Shown: piece after piece, positions 25,115 through 33,314 of the stretch | How positions within the stretch are numbered: the stretch's first letter is position 1 | Layout of the letters: each line of letters opens with the position of its first letter | Source of the DNA: Enterobacter kobei | GTDB lineage: Bacteria; Pseudomonadota; Gammaproteobacteria; Enterobacterales; Enterobacteriaceae | DNA length: 64,000 bases | Direction: 5' to 3' | Assembly: GCF_018323985.1 (NCBI RefSeq) | Contig: NZ_AP024590.1 | Span: forward strand, 868,001 to 932,000 | Notes under the pieces: generated by a model | Databases searched by the model: none | What the model was told of the DNA's origin: nothing | What the model saw: only the letters and a program-made list of their open reading frames with translations | Made by a program: the position numbers and the translations under genes

Positions 25115-27298
25115 TTATTTTTCGCCTGGCTGCACCCTTAACGCATTCGCCCCGACCTTTTTCCCGTGCCGATCCTCGATCCAATATTTAATCTCCACCG
25201 CATGTTTATCCGCAGGCGTCACCGTCAGTTCCTGCACCTTTTGACCGGAATCGGCTGGAAGCGTCAGGATAATTTCACCTTTATCCAGTACACGCTGGTC
25301 CTGCGTCACCTGCCATTTCAACTGACACTGGTCACAGGCAGACCAGGTATCGTTGATCGCCCACAGCCGGACAGTAGCGGGTTGGCCGGGCTGCCACTGG
25401 GCGGTGACAGGCTCAATAGACGGCAGCAGCGGCTGATAGGCTTTTTGCAGCGCGTAATAGCCCGCTTTCGGTTTACGCAGATAATCCACCACGCCCCAGT
25501 TAATGGAAGGCCAGGTCTCGACAAACATAAAGTGGAACAGGGCGGTCACTGGCTGATAGCGCTGTCGGCGATAGCTTTCTGCCGCCGTGGCGACCAGTTG
25601 CGCCTGATAAGCCTGAGTATTGGCGATCATCTCCTGCACACTTTTACCGCGCGGGATGTTGGCGAATTTAAAGGTCTGGAAAGGCTGGAAGTTGTGGTAT
25701 TTCCAGCGCGTCCAGCCGGGATCGTCGGCCGCGGTGGTTTTTGGCCAGAGCATGTCTGGTGGAATAATGGTTTTCAGGGTCGACAGCCGCGGCAGCGCTT
25801 GCGCGCCAAACTCGGTGATGATGGCGGTTTTCGCAGGGCTGAGCAGATCGCGGATAGTGCCGAAATACCACCCGGCCCAGTAGTGCTCTTCGACTGCCGA
25901 AAAGCGCCGCACGATGCGCGAGCGATCCGTTGCCAGCGCATCCGCCACTTTTTCGGTCAGCGTACGGTTCAAATCTTTACGCCAGTCGGGGAAACGTTTC
26001 TCCATCCACGGCGAATTCCACGGCGGCTCGTTATGGCCGCCCCAGGCGATAATAGCTGGCGAGTTGCCGAACTGCTCCACCATTTCCCGGGTCTGGCGTG
26101 CGGCGTTATCGGCAAAGGCGGCGCTGTCGTCGTAGCCCCATTGCAGCGGCACATCCTGCCAGATCATCAGCCCCATTTCGTCGGCCACCTCATACAGCCC
26201 GCGTCCCGCCACATGACCATGAACGCGGATGGCATTGGCGTTCATCTCCTCTACCAGCCGGAAATCGCGGCGGTATTTTTCCCGTGTCATGGTACTGAGC
26301 CACGGCGAGCCGATATAGTTGCTTCCTTTTATAAATATGCGTTTGTCATTGATGAGCCAGCCTTTGTTATCCGGCTGCTCTTCCATTTTGCGCAGGCCGG
26401 TGCGCGTCACGGCGGTATCCATCACCCCCTGATTATCCGTGAGCGTGGCACGCACTTGATATAAATGCGGTTGACCATAGCCCTTTGGCCACCAGAGCTT
26501 CGCAGCGTTCATCGGTAGCGTGACCTTCAGCGTGCGGGCGGAGCCGTCGGTCTTCTGCAGCGTGACCGGAAATGCCTGCTGAAAACGCTGGCCGTTAAAG
26601 TTGGCGGGGACGGCCGTCAGGCGCAGGGTGGTATTGCCGCCTTCGATGGCCCGATAGCGGATCTCCGCCTGTAGCGCGGGTTTGTCCAGCCCCTGCGTCC
26701 AGTCCGGGCGCAGAATGATCTCATCGAGGGTGGCGCCCCGGCTGAGATGCAGTCGCACCGGCGCCCAGATACCGCCCGAGTTGGCGTCCTGTCCCTGTGG
26801 CGACCAGGCACCGCCCGGTCGGCTGTCGTGCTGATTGAGGACGCCTTTCATCAGCGTTTTGTGCAACGGCCAGACGGTCTTCGGATCTTCAAACGGGCTG
26901 TCCACCCTCACTGTCAGGGTGTTATGACGCTGCAGCGCCTTGCTGACATCCACGGAAAAACGCTGGAAATAACCCTCATGACGGGTCAGCAGCTGATCGT
27001 TAAGCGTCACGTCGGCAAAATAATCGACGCCGTCAAACACCAGCGTAGCCATGGTATCGGCGGGCTGTTCGGGCAGGGTAAAGGCGTGACGGTACATCAG
27101 CGCTCCCTGATGGTCGTAGCCCGCGCTGTACCAGTTAGCTGGCACCCGGAGGGCACGCCAGCCAGCGATGGAGGAGGTAGTGCCGTCGTTGGCGTCATGT
27201 ACCTGCCACTGTCCGGCGAGGGACCAGGTCACAGGCGTCGTTGCTGCCTGTGCCAGCGGCACGAGGCAACTCAGTAACAGGATGAGATTACGCATCAT
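25115..27298 (-). CDS. Exported glycoside hydrolase family 2 enzyme (beta-mannosidase-like)
   Basis: 727 residues from the ATG at 27298, which follows AGGAGG by 6 bp; the next codon is also ATG. Signal peptide at about 1-18 (LLLSCLVPLAQA). GH2 order: sugar-binding jelly roll at about 20-185, immunoglobulin-like domain at about 190-305, TIM barrel at about 315-600, and a C-terminal beta domain. Acid/base E424 in WGGHNEPPW and nucleophile E496 in ITEFGAQA. GGHNEP resembles the mannosidase branch rather than LacZ, but substrate is inferred. Last gene of the polysaccharide operon, overlapping the kinase gene by 11 bp; likely trims or releases the polymer in the periplasm. Confidence 0.85.
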   Translation of the reverse strand: MMRNLILLLSCLVPLAQAATTPVTWSLAGQWQVHDANDGTTSSIAGWRALRVPANWYSAGYDHQGALMYRHAFTLPEQPADTMATLVFDGVDYFADVTLNDQLLTRHEGYFQRFSVDVSKALQRHNTLTVRVDSPFEDPKTVWPLHKTLMKGVLNQHDSRPGGAWSPQGQDANSGGIWAPVRLHLSRGATLDEIILRPDWTQGLDKPALQAEIRYRAIEGGNTTLRLTAVPANFNGQRFQQAFPVTLQKTDGSARTLKVTLPMNAAKLWWPKGYGQPHLYQVRATLTDNQGVMDTAVTRTGLRKMEEQPDNKGWLINDKRIFIKGSNYIGSPWLSTMTREKYRRDFRLVEEMNANAIRVHGHVAGRGLYEVADEMGLMIWQDVPLQWGYDDSAAFADNAARQTREMVEQFGNSPAIIAWGGHNEPPWNSPWMEKRFPDWRKDLNRTLTEKVADALATDRSRIVRRFSAVEEHYWAGWYFGTIRDLLSPAKTAIITEFGAQALPRLSTLKTIIPPDMLWPKTTAADDPGWTRWKYHNFQPFQTFKFANIPRGKSVQEMIANTQAYQAQLVATAAESYRRQRYQPVTALFHFMFVETWPSINWGVVDYLRKPKAGYYALQKAYQPLLPSIEPVTAQWQPGQPATVRLWAINDTWSACDQCQLKWQVTQDQRVLDKGEIILTLPADSGQKVQELTVTPADKHAVEIKYWIEDRHGKKVGANALRVQPGEK

Positions 27299-29957
27299 GG
27301 TTGACCTCCTGCGCCCGGCGTTGCAGCCACGCCATAATGCGGCTTGCCTCGGCATACAGGCCATCCCGCAGGGTTTTCAGTTCGCCGTCATCCAGCGTCT
27401 GCGCGTCGCTTTCCAGCCGTTGCAACAGGTGCGTGAGGTCAGTGAAATCCAGTGCCAGGGCTTCACCGCGCAGTTTATGCGCCGCCCGGCGCAGCGCATC
27501 ACGGTCGTCGTGCGCTATCGCCTGCACTATGGCTGCCAGCGCGTCCTCCAGCCCTTCACGGAACAGCGTTAACAGTTCGTCCACCAGTTCCGCATCATCG
27601 GCGCACTGCTTCAGCAGACGTGCTTCGTCCGGCAATCCCTCTTCTACAGGACGGCTGACGCGCAGGATCTCATCCCGCAGCGCGTCCTGGGTCACCGGCT
27701 TGGCGATATAGCCGTCGAAGCCCATTGCCAGGCAGCGCGCTTTATCACCCTGCATGGCGTGGGCGGTCATGGCGATGGCAGGCTGATGCGTCTGTTGCTC
27801 ATCCCGCAACAGCCGGATCGCCGTTTCGCCGTCCATCTCCGGCATCTGTAAATCAATTAACAGCACATCCCAGCGGTCGGCGCGCCAGCGCTCCAGCGCC
27901 TCGCGGCCATTATTTACCACTGTACAGTCATGCCCGAGTCGCTCCAGCAGGCGGCTGGCAACTTTCTGATTCACGAGATTATCTTCGGCGAGTAATACCC
28001 GCAGTCCCTGATGGGCACTGTCGACAGGGGCGGCGATAACCGCTGGCGGCGGTACAAAGGGAGTGGGCTGTGGCCCAAGCGCGCTGGCGATGGCCTGATG
28101 CAACTCGTGACGGGCCACCGGTTTGTGTAAATAGTGGGAGATGCCAATGCGTTTGAGCATTTTGGCGTCGAAATGGCGGCTCATCGAGCTGAGCATAATG
28201 ATCTGGCTGTGGCTGGCCTGCGGCAGGACGGACAGTTCCAGCGCCAGCGATACGCCGTCCATATCCGGCATCTGCGCATCAAGAATAATCAGCGGCCACG
28301 GCGTTTCCCCGGACGCCCGGCGTAACGCTTCGGTGGCGTTATTCACACAGGTCGGTTGCAGTCCCATCTGACCGAGCATGGTATCGAGCAGGCGCAGATT
28401 GGTGCTGTTATCGTCCACTACCAGCACTCGTTCACCGTTGAAATGTGCTGGCACCGTGCGGCAGGCGGCGGATACCTGCTGGCCGGTGAGCGGCAGCGTA
28501 AAGGCAAATTCGCTCCCCGCGCCGGGTTCGCTGCTCACCGACAGTTCACCGCCCATGATTTTCACCAGCCGGGCAGAGATGGTCAGCCCCAGCCCGGTGC
28601 CGCCATAGCGACGGGTGGTTGAGCTGTCCGCCTGGCTGAACGCCTCGAAAATGGCTTTTTGCTTATCCGGCGGAATACCGATGCCGCTGTCACGCACCCG
28701 GAAACGCCAGTGATCCGCGCTGTCGGCAGGTTCGATCGCCAGCAGCACTTCTCCCTGCGGGGTAAATTTCAGTGCATTTCCCAAAAGATTAGTGAGGATC
28801 TGGCGCAACCGTGGGCCGTCCACACGCAGCACGTCCGGCACGGTCGGGGCAATGTCCACCAGCAGTTCGATACCTTTTTCGCTGGCGGCGGGCATATGCG
28901 GGCGGATCAGCGACTGAACGAAGGGGCGAATGTCCACCGGCTCCTCGTCCAGTTCCACTTTGCCCGCTTCGATTTTAGAGAAGTCGAGAATGTCGTTGAT
29001 GATATGCAGCAGCGACTGGGCGGAACTCATCACCAGCGAAAGATACTCCCGCTGATCCGCCGTCAGCGGCGTGTCCAGGCAGAGCTGCGTCATGCCTAAT
29101 ATGCCGTTCATTGGCGTGCGGATCTCATGGCTCATATTGGCGAGAAAGGCGCTTTTCGCCTCGTTGGCCTCGCGGGCCACTTTCGCGGCTTCAATGGCGA
29201 TAAGCTCAGCTTCCTTGCGCCGGGTAATGTCCTGTAGCGTGCCGATCACCCGCTCTGCCTCGCGCTGAATGGTCATCGTCACCACCTGCCCGGACAGTAG
29301 CATCCAGCGCCATCCCTCTTTCGGATGGCGCACGCGGATCTCGCACTCAAACACCGGCATATGATCTTTTTTCGAGGCGGCCAGCGCCTGGCGCAGCGTC
29401 GCACGATCTTCTTCATGCACCAGATTAAGCAGAAAACGAACCGGATGCTGCCACTGCATGCGCGACTGACCAACCATAGCGAGCAGGGTGTCGTTGACCT
29501 GTAAATTATCCTGCGATACTTGCCAGTCCCAGATGCCGATCTGAATCGACTCGGCGGTCAGTAAAAAATCCTCATGCAGCTGGTGGCGGGAACGGCGGGC
29601 TTCGTCGAGCTGGGTAATGTCGCTGTGCAGGCTGACGATACCGCCATCCGGCAGCCGCTGATGCTGGACAAAATACTGCCGCTGCCCGGCCTGGCGTACT
29701 TCATAATGCTGTGGCTGACGGCAGTTGCGGATAATGGCCTCGCGCAGGCTTTGCCTTTTATCAGGATCGATGTTGTAAACCGCATCGATAAATTTTTCAG
29801 CAAGCGCCTCCAGCGTCGTGCCCGTGGTAAGCCACGGGCCGATCACTGGATAAAACTGTGTCACTTTGTCATTCCAGGCCTGAAGCCGTTCGGCCTGGTC
29901 GTAGATCATTACCGCCACCGGCAGCGCATTCAGATCGAAGCAGGAAGAGGGGATCAT
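27288..29957 (-). CDS. Soluble hybrid sensor histidine kinase (PAS-PAS-HisKA-HATPase-REC-REC-HPt)
   Basis: 889 residues with no signal peptide or membrane helix, so it is predicted cytoplasmic. Order: PAS at about 10-115, PAS/PAC at about 130-245 ending IGTLQDITRRK, HisKA with H277 in NMSHEIRTPMNG, HATPase with N394, DSGIGI 423-428 and GTGLGL 453-458, REC1 with D560, REC2 with D702, and HPt with H827 in RAAHKLRG. A complete phosphorelay in one chain. It overlaps the globin-like gene upstream by 4 bp and the GH2 gene downstream. No DNA-binding regulator lies nearby; the REC-phosphatase at 38,876 is the obvious phosphoacceptor. Partnership with the globin is inferred. Confidence 0.92.
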   Translation of the reverse strand: MIPSSCFDLNALPVAVMIYDQAERLQAWNDKVTQFYPVIGPWLTTGTTLEALAEKFIDAVYNIDPDKRQSLREAIIRNCRQPQHYEVRQAGQRQYFVQHQRLPDGGIVSLHSDITQLDEARRSRHQLHEDFLLTAESIQIGIWDWQVSQDNLQVNDTLLAMVGQSRMQWQHPVRFLLNLVHEEDRATLRQALAASKKDHMPVFECEIRVRHPKEGWRWMLLSGQVVTMTIQREAERVIGTLQDITRRKEAELIAIEAAKVAREANEAKSAFLANMSHEIRTPMNGILGMTQLCLDTPLTADQREYLSLVMSSAQSLLHIINDILDFSKIEAGKVELDEEPVDIRPFVQSLIRPHMPAASEKGIELLVDIAPTVPDVLRVDGPRLRQILTNLLGNALKFTPQGEVLLAIEPADSADHWRFRVRDSGIGIPPDKQKAIFEAFSQADSSTTRRYGGTGLGLTISARLVKIMGGELSVSSEPGAGSEFAFTLPLTGQQVSAACRTVPAHFNGERVLVVDDNSTNLRLLDTMLGQMGLQPTCVNNATEALRRASGETPWPLIILDAQMPDMDGVSLALELSVLPQASHSQIIMLSSMSRHFDAKMLKRIGISHYLHKPVARHELHQAIASALGPQPTPFVPPPAVIAAPVDSAHQGLRVLLAEDNLVNQKVASRLLERLGHDCTVVNNGREALERWRADRWDVLLIDLQMPEMDGETAIRLLRDEQQTHQPAIAMTAHAMQGDKARCLAMGFDGYIAKPVTQDALRDEILRVSRPVEEGLPDEARLLKQCADDAELVDELLTLFREGLEDALAAIVQAIAHDDRDALRRAAHKLRGEALALDFTDLTHLLQRLESDAQTLDDGELKTLRDGLYAEASRIMAWLQRRAQEVNHDA

Positions 29958-30391
29958 TGTTCCTCCCGGGCCTGGTAGTGCAGTTCCGCCTGACGGCGCA
30001 GATATTCCAGCCCTGGCGCAATGGCCATGGCCCAGGCGGTGAGGATCTCCTCGTCACATTCCGGATCGCGCAGGCGGACAGTGTTAAGCATCGCCTCCCG
30101 CCAGAGGGCGAAAAAGCGCGGCGGCAGTCGCAGACCGTCGTGGCTTTGTTCCCGTGCCAGCCGTTCGAGAAAATCCGGGACAAACAGCACGCCGTCCACC
30201 GCCAGCATGGCAAAAAAACTTTTGTACACCATCTGCGGGCCTTCTTCGTCAGGCAGGCGGGAAAAGTGCTGCTCGGTTTCGGGGGACATATGCTTAAAGG
30301 CCTCAAAAAAGGCCTGGAAAAAGGCTTTTTTATCCGTGTCGGGGATCACGCGGTTGAGGCTCGCCTCAAACAGATCGCGGTAAAATTTCAT
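29954..30391 (-). CDS. Globin-like protein, candidate haem sensor
   Basis: 145 residues, soluble, all helical. The register matches single-domain bacterial globins such as Vitreoscilla haemoglobin: F43 in EQHFSRL falls at the CD1 phenylalanine, H84 in AREQSHDGL at the proximal F8 histidine, and LTAWAMAIAPGLEYLRRQ resembles helix H. Overlaps are 4 bp with the DUF3131 gene before it and 4 bp with the histidine kinase after it. A separate globin beside a soluble PAS kinase suggests O2, NO or redox input, comparable in principle to H-NOX or NosP partners of kinases. Haem binding is not proven; a globin-fold protein without haem is possible. Confidence 0.65.
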   Translation of the reverse strand: MKFYRDLFEASLNRVIPDTDKKAFFQAFFEAFKHMSPETEQHFSRLPDEEGPQMVYKSFFAMLAVDGVLFVPDFLERLAREQSHDGLRLPPRFFALWREAMLNTVRLRDPECDEEILTAWAMAIAPGLEYLRRQAELHYQAREEQ

Positions 30392-31782
30392 GGTGCAGCC
30401 CTCGCAGCATGTTCACCCGGCAGGCACAGGCCGGGCGGGTTAAATTCATCCGCCAGACGGCGTGAGAAATAGCTGTCCTGCTCCATCAGACCATTTTTAA
30501 ATAGCGGCCCGGCGTTGTGTTTATAGAGTAGCGCCTCCAGCACCATCGCATTGGTGGAGAGGGTGATCGCGTTGTTGGTGTCGCCGGTCGCCTCGACACG
30601 GCCTTCGTACCAGCCCTGCTGCGGATTATTGAGATGACGGGTCACTGCCATCAGGGCATCGGTATAGTCGGTCTCCCACAGCGCCCACAGCGTAAAGACC
30701 GCTTTGGTGGAAACCTGCGCCAGCCGCGGATAGTCCCGGCCATCGTCGCCGAGGGTGTTCCAGGCGTAGCCGTTGCCCCACACGGTGTCCTCGACATGCC
30801 ACGGGGCCTGCGCCAGGGAAAAATCGGCGCGGGCGGTCAGCACCTTGTCCGTCTCCCAGCGTGATTTCTGGGTGAGCCATACCCGTTCAGCCCGGATGCG
30901 CAGGGTATCCTGTAATTCAGACGGCAGGCCGGGCGGATCCCAGCCGAACTCCAGCCCCGGCAGCATATAGGGTAGGGTGGTGATGAGCGACGGCTGCCAG
31001 GTGGTGCGCGGATCGCGGGCGTCAACGGCGAGGCTGCGCTGGTAAATAATCACGTTGCGCGACGGTGGAGTAAACGCTTTGCCGACCGGGAAGCCCCACA
31101 GCCGAAACGCGCTGGCGGCATATTCACTCTCCCCCAGCCGCAGCTCTTCGCGTACCACGGGCTGGCCGTTTTGCAGCGACGAGGACCAGAGTTCGCCCTC
31201 TTTATCCATCACCGGACAGAAATTCCAGCGCAGGATAATTTTATCCAGATACTCGCGATACTGCGGCGCGCGTTCGGCGGTAAGGCGCAGCGCCAGCATC
31301 AGGCGCGCCATATCTTTGGCTGACCAGCCGCTTTTTACCGCTTTACCGCTGAAGTCAATAATGGTGGCGGAGCGGGTGGAATAGAGTCGTCCCGGCGTGC
31401 GCTGCTCGCTGAGCATCAGGCGATTGAGCGTGCCAAGCAGCCGCGTCAGGCGGGAGTCAAATTCGTCGTCCTTAATCAGGTTAAGCTCGCGGGCGGCCAT
31501 CAGGGCGATCAGCGTATCGCCCATCTGCCACAGGGTGACGCGCGGCTGTTGATCGCTGCCGTTTACCAGCCCGGTCTGCGGCTGGGTGTTATTGACGAAA
31601 TAGCGCCAGGCGATGCCGGCCCACGCCTGCTCCTGCGGCGTCAGGCGATCGATGCGCGCGCTGGTGTGCCAGCCGCCTTTCGTCAGCCAGCGCCATCCTG
31701 CCCCATCGCGACTGAAAAGCGCAAAGGCGAGAAGCAGGACAATGACAAGGCCCGCCAGCCAGCTGGCTACGGTTTTAAACAT
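30388..31782 (-). CDS. DUF3131 protein, membrane-anchored (third paralogue)
   Basis: 464 residues. One N-terminal membrane helix at about 7-24, then a large domain on the periplasmic side. DUF3131 signature: AWRYFVNNTQPQTGLVNG, MAARELNLI and a tryptophan-rich alpha-helical repeat pattern resembling (alpha/alpha) glycosidase-like toroids. DUF3131 proteins commonly accompany processive GT2 synthases; no activity is established to my knowledge. Overlaps the preceding DUF3131 gene by 16 bp and the globin gene by 4 bp. Confidence 0.85.
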   Translation of the reverse strand: MFKTVASWLAGLVIVLLLAFALFSRDGAGWRWLTKGGWHTSARIDRLTPQEQAWAGIAWRYFVNNTQPQTGLVNGSDQQPRVTLWQMGDTLIALMAARELNLIKDDEFDSRLTRLLGTLNRLMLSEQRTPGRLYSTRSATIIDFSGKAVKSGWSAKDMARLMLALRLTAERAPQYREYLDKIILRWNFCPVMDKEGELWSSSLQNGQPVVREELRLGESEYAASAFRLWGFPVGKAFTPPSRNVIIYQRSLAVDARDPRTTWQPSLITTLPYMLPGLEFGWDPPGLPSELQDTLRIRAERVWLTQKSRWETDKVLTARADFSLAQAPWHVEDTVWGNGYAWNTLGDDGRDYPRLAQVSTKAVFTLWALWETDYTDALMAVTRHLNNPQQGWYEGRVEATGDTNNAITLSTNAMVLEALLYKHNAGPLFKNGLMEQDSYFSRRLADEFNPPGLCLPGEHAARAAP

Positions 31783-33314
31783 TGCGCCGTCACCGGAGGA
31801 AGTTTAACGGGTTCATCCGCGTTACAGGATGCACACTGGCAAGCCTGACAGGCGGGTTTGGTCCGCTGCGTCGTGCCGGTCTGCTCGCACCAGCTTTTCA
31901 CCGCTGGCGTGCTGTTCAGGAACGGGCGGTTACGTTTGCTGTTATTTTCTTCAAACAGGTCAACGAGCTTTTTGTCCCACAGGGAGGGGGCGAACTCGCG
32001 GCTTTTCGGGTTATCGCTGTTAAATTGCAGGAGCTTGCCCTCCTTTTTGAACAGCAACGCCTCCAGCATGATGCCGTTATTGTTGGCGGTGAACTCTTTA
32101 ATCGGCCCGTCGCCGTTTTCATATAGCCCTTCGTAATAACCTTTGCCCGCTTCGTTGGCGTTTTCGATAGCGTTAAGCAGGCGATCGGTATACGGCGAGT
32201 CCCACAACACCCACATGCCCAGCGCCGCTTTCAGCGATACCGCTGCGGTACTCGGCGCGTACTGGCCTTTATCGGTGATGGTGTTCCAGTTAAAACCATC
32301 GCTGAATACGGTGTCGTAGACAAAGTATGGGGATTTATCGAGCTGGTGCTCCGAACGGGCGGTTAAAATGCCGGTGATGGTGTAGCGGTTTTCCTGCGCC
32401 TGATATACGCGGTCAGCGAAGTTTTTCATCCAGCTGTGGGAGTAATCGCGCGGGCTATTGTCACGATCTGTCGGGTTATCAAAACCGAATTCCAGACCAT
32501 AGAGCAGATACGATTCCGTTACCACATAGTTGTGCTGCGATGTGCGGCGCGGATCGCGAGAGTCGTAAGGCACCAGTACGCAGTAGATCTCCGCCAGCTC
32601 ATAAGGCTGGGGGCGGCTCGCCTGGCAGGTGCTGAATCCCCAAAGCTGGAAGCCTGCCGCGCCATATTCCTCATACCCAAGACGCCCCTCCTGCACGTAC
32701 TTCGGCTGGCCGTTTTCCAGATATGCGCCGTACAGCGTGCCGCACGGATCGATGGCATGGCTAAAATCCCAGCCCAGCACCACGTTATCAATGCCGTTGC
32801 TGTATTCCGGATAACGCTCTTTGATCACTTTCAGCCAGATCAACATCCTGCCAATATCCAGCGCCGAAAAACCGATCTCGCCGGGTTTGTTCTGGTAGTT
32901 CACCTTCTGCCCGCTGATAGTGTTGTAAGCCTTATTGGGCAGCTCGTCGCGGAATAGCACCAGCGTATTCAGCGTGGCGAGGAATTTAATCATTCGCCGA
33001 TCGAATTCTGCTTTATCAATAATCCCCAGCTCCCGCGCCGCGGTCATCGCCGCCAGATAAGAGGCGCTGTCCCACATAGTGGTAGACGGGTATTTGTTTA
33101 CCGCATTCACCAGCCCCGTGGTCGGCTGGTAGTTGGCGACAAAATATTGCCAGGCGTTTTTCGCGATGGTCATTTCCCGTTCGCTCAACTCGCCGCTGCG
33201 GGGATCGTAGCCCGAGGCGGGCAGTTCGGTAGCCGCCTGTACACCCGAGATCGCCAGCCAGAACGCCACGAATCCGGCCAAAAGTGGGAAAAAGAACAAA
33301 GGTTTTGGCTTCAT
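31767..33314 (-). CDS. DUF3131 protein, secreted, with cysteine-rich tail (second paralogue)
   Basis: 515 residues. Cleavable signal peptide (cleavage likely after SGVQA, near 27), then DUF3131 domain with AWQYFVANYQPTTGLVNAVN and PSTTMWDSASYLAAMTAARELGII. The C-terminus has a cysteine cluster CxxCxCxxC at C489, C492, C494 and C497 plus C476 and C512, absent from the two sister proteins. The cluster could bind metal or form disulfides in the periplasm. Middle of three tandem paralogues; overlaps neighbours by 4 and 16 bp. Confidence 0.87.
   Translation of the reverse strand: MKPKPLFFFPLLAGFVAFWLAISGVQAATELPASGYDPRSGELSEREMTIAKNAWQYFVANYQPTTGLVNAVNKYPSTTMWDSASYLAAMTAARELGIIDKAEFDRRMIKFLATLNTLVLFRDELPNKAYNTISGQKVNYQNKPGEIGFSALDIGRMLIWLKVIKERYPEYSNGIDNVVLGWDFSHAIDPCGTLYGAYLENGQPKYVQEGRLGYEEYGAAGFQLWGFSTCQASRPQPYELAEIYCVLVPYDSRDPRRTSQHNYVVTESYLLYGLEFGFDNPTDRDNSPRDYSHSWMKNFADRVYQAQENRYTITGILTARSEHQLDKSPYFVYDTVFSDGFNWNTITDKGQYAPSTAAVSLKAALGMWVLWDSPYTDRLLNAIENANEAGKGYYEGLYENGDGPIKEFTANNNGIMLEALLFKKEGKLLQFNSDNPKSREFAPSLWDKKLVDLFEENNSKRNRPFLNSTPAVKSWCEQTGTTQRTKPACQACQCASCNADEPVKLPPVTAQCLKP

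Noticed and set aside
25166..26464. 432-codon plus-strand frame just after glyU, where an integrase might be expected
   Set aside because: It is antisense to the GH2 gene and lacks tyrosine-recombinase motifs (no RxxH or HxxR, no active-site Tyr).
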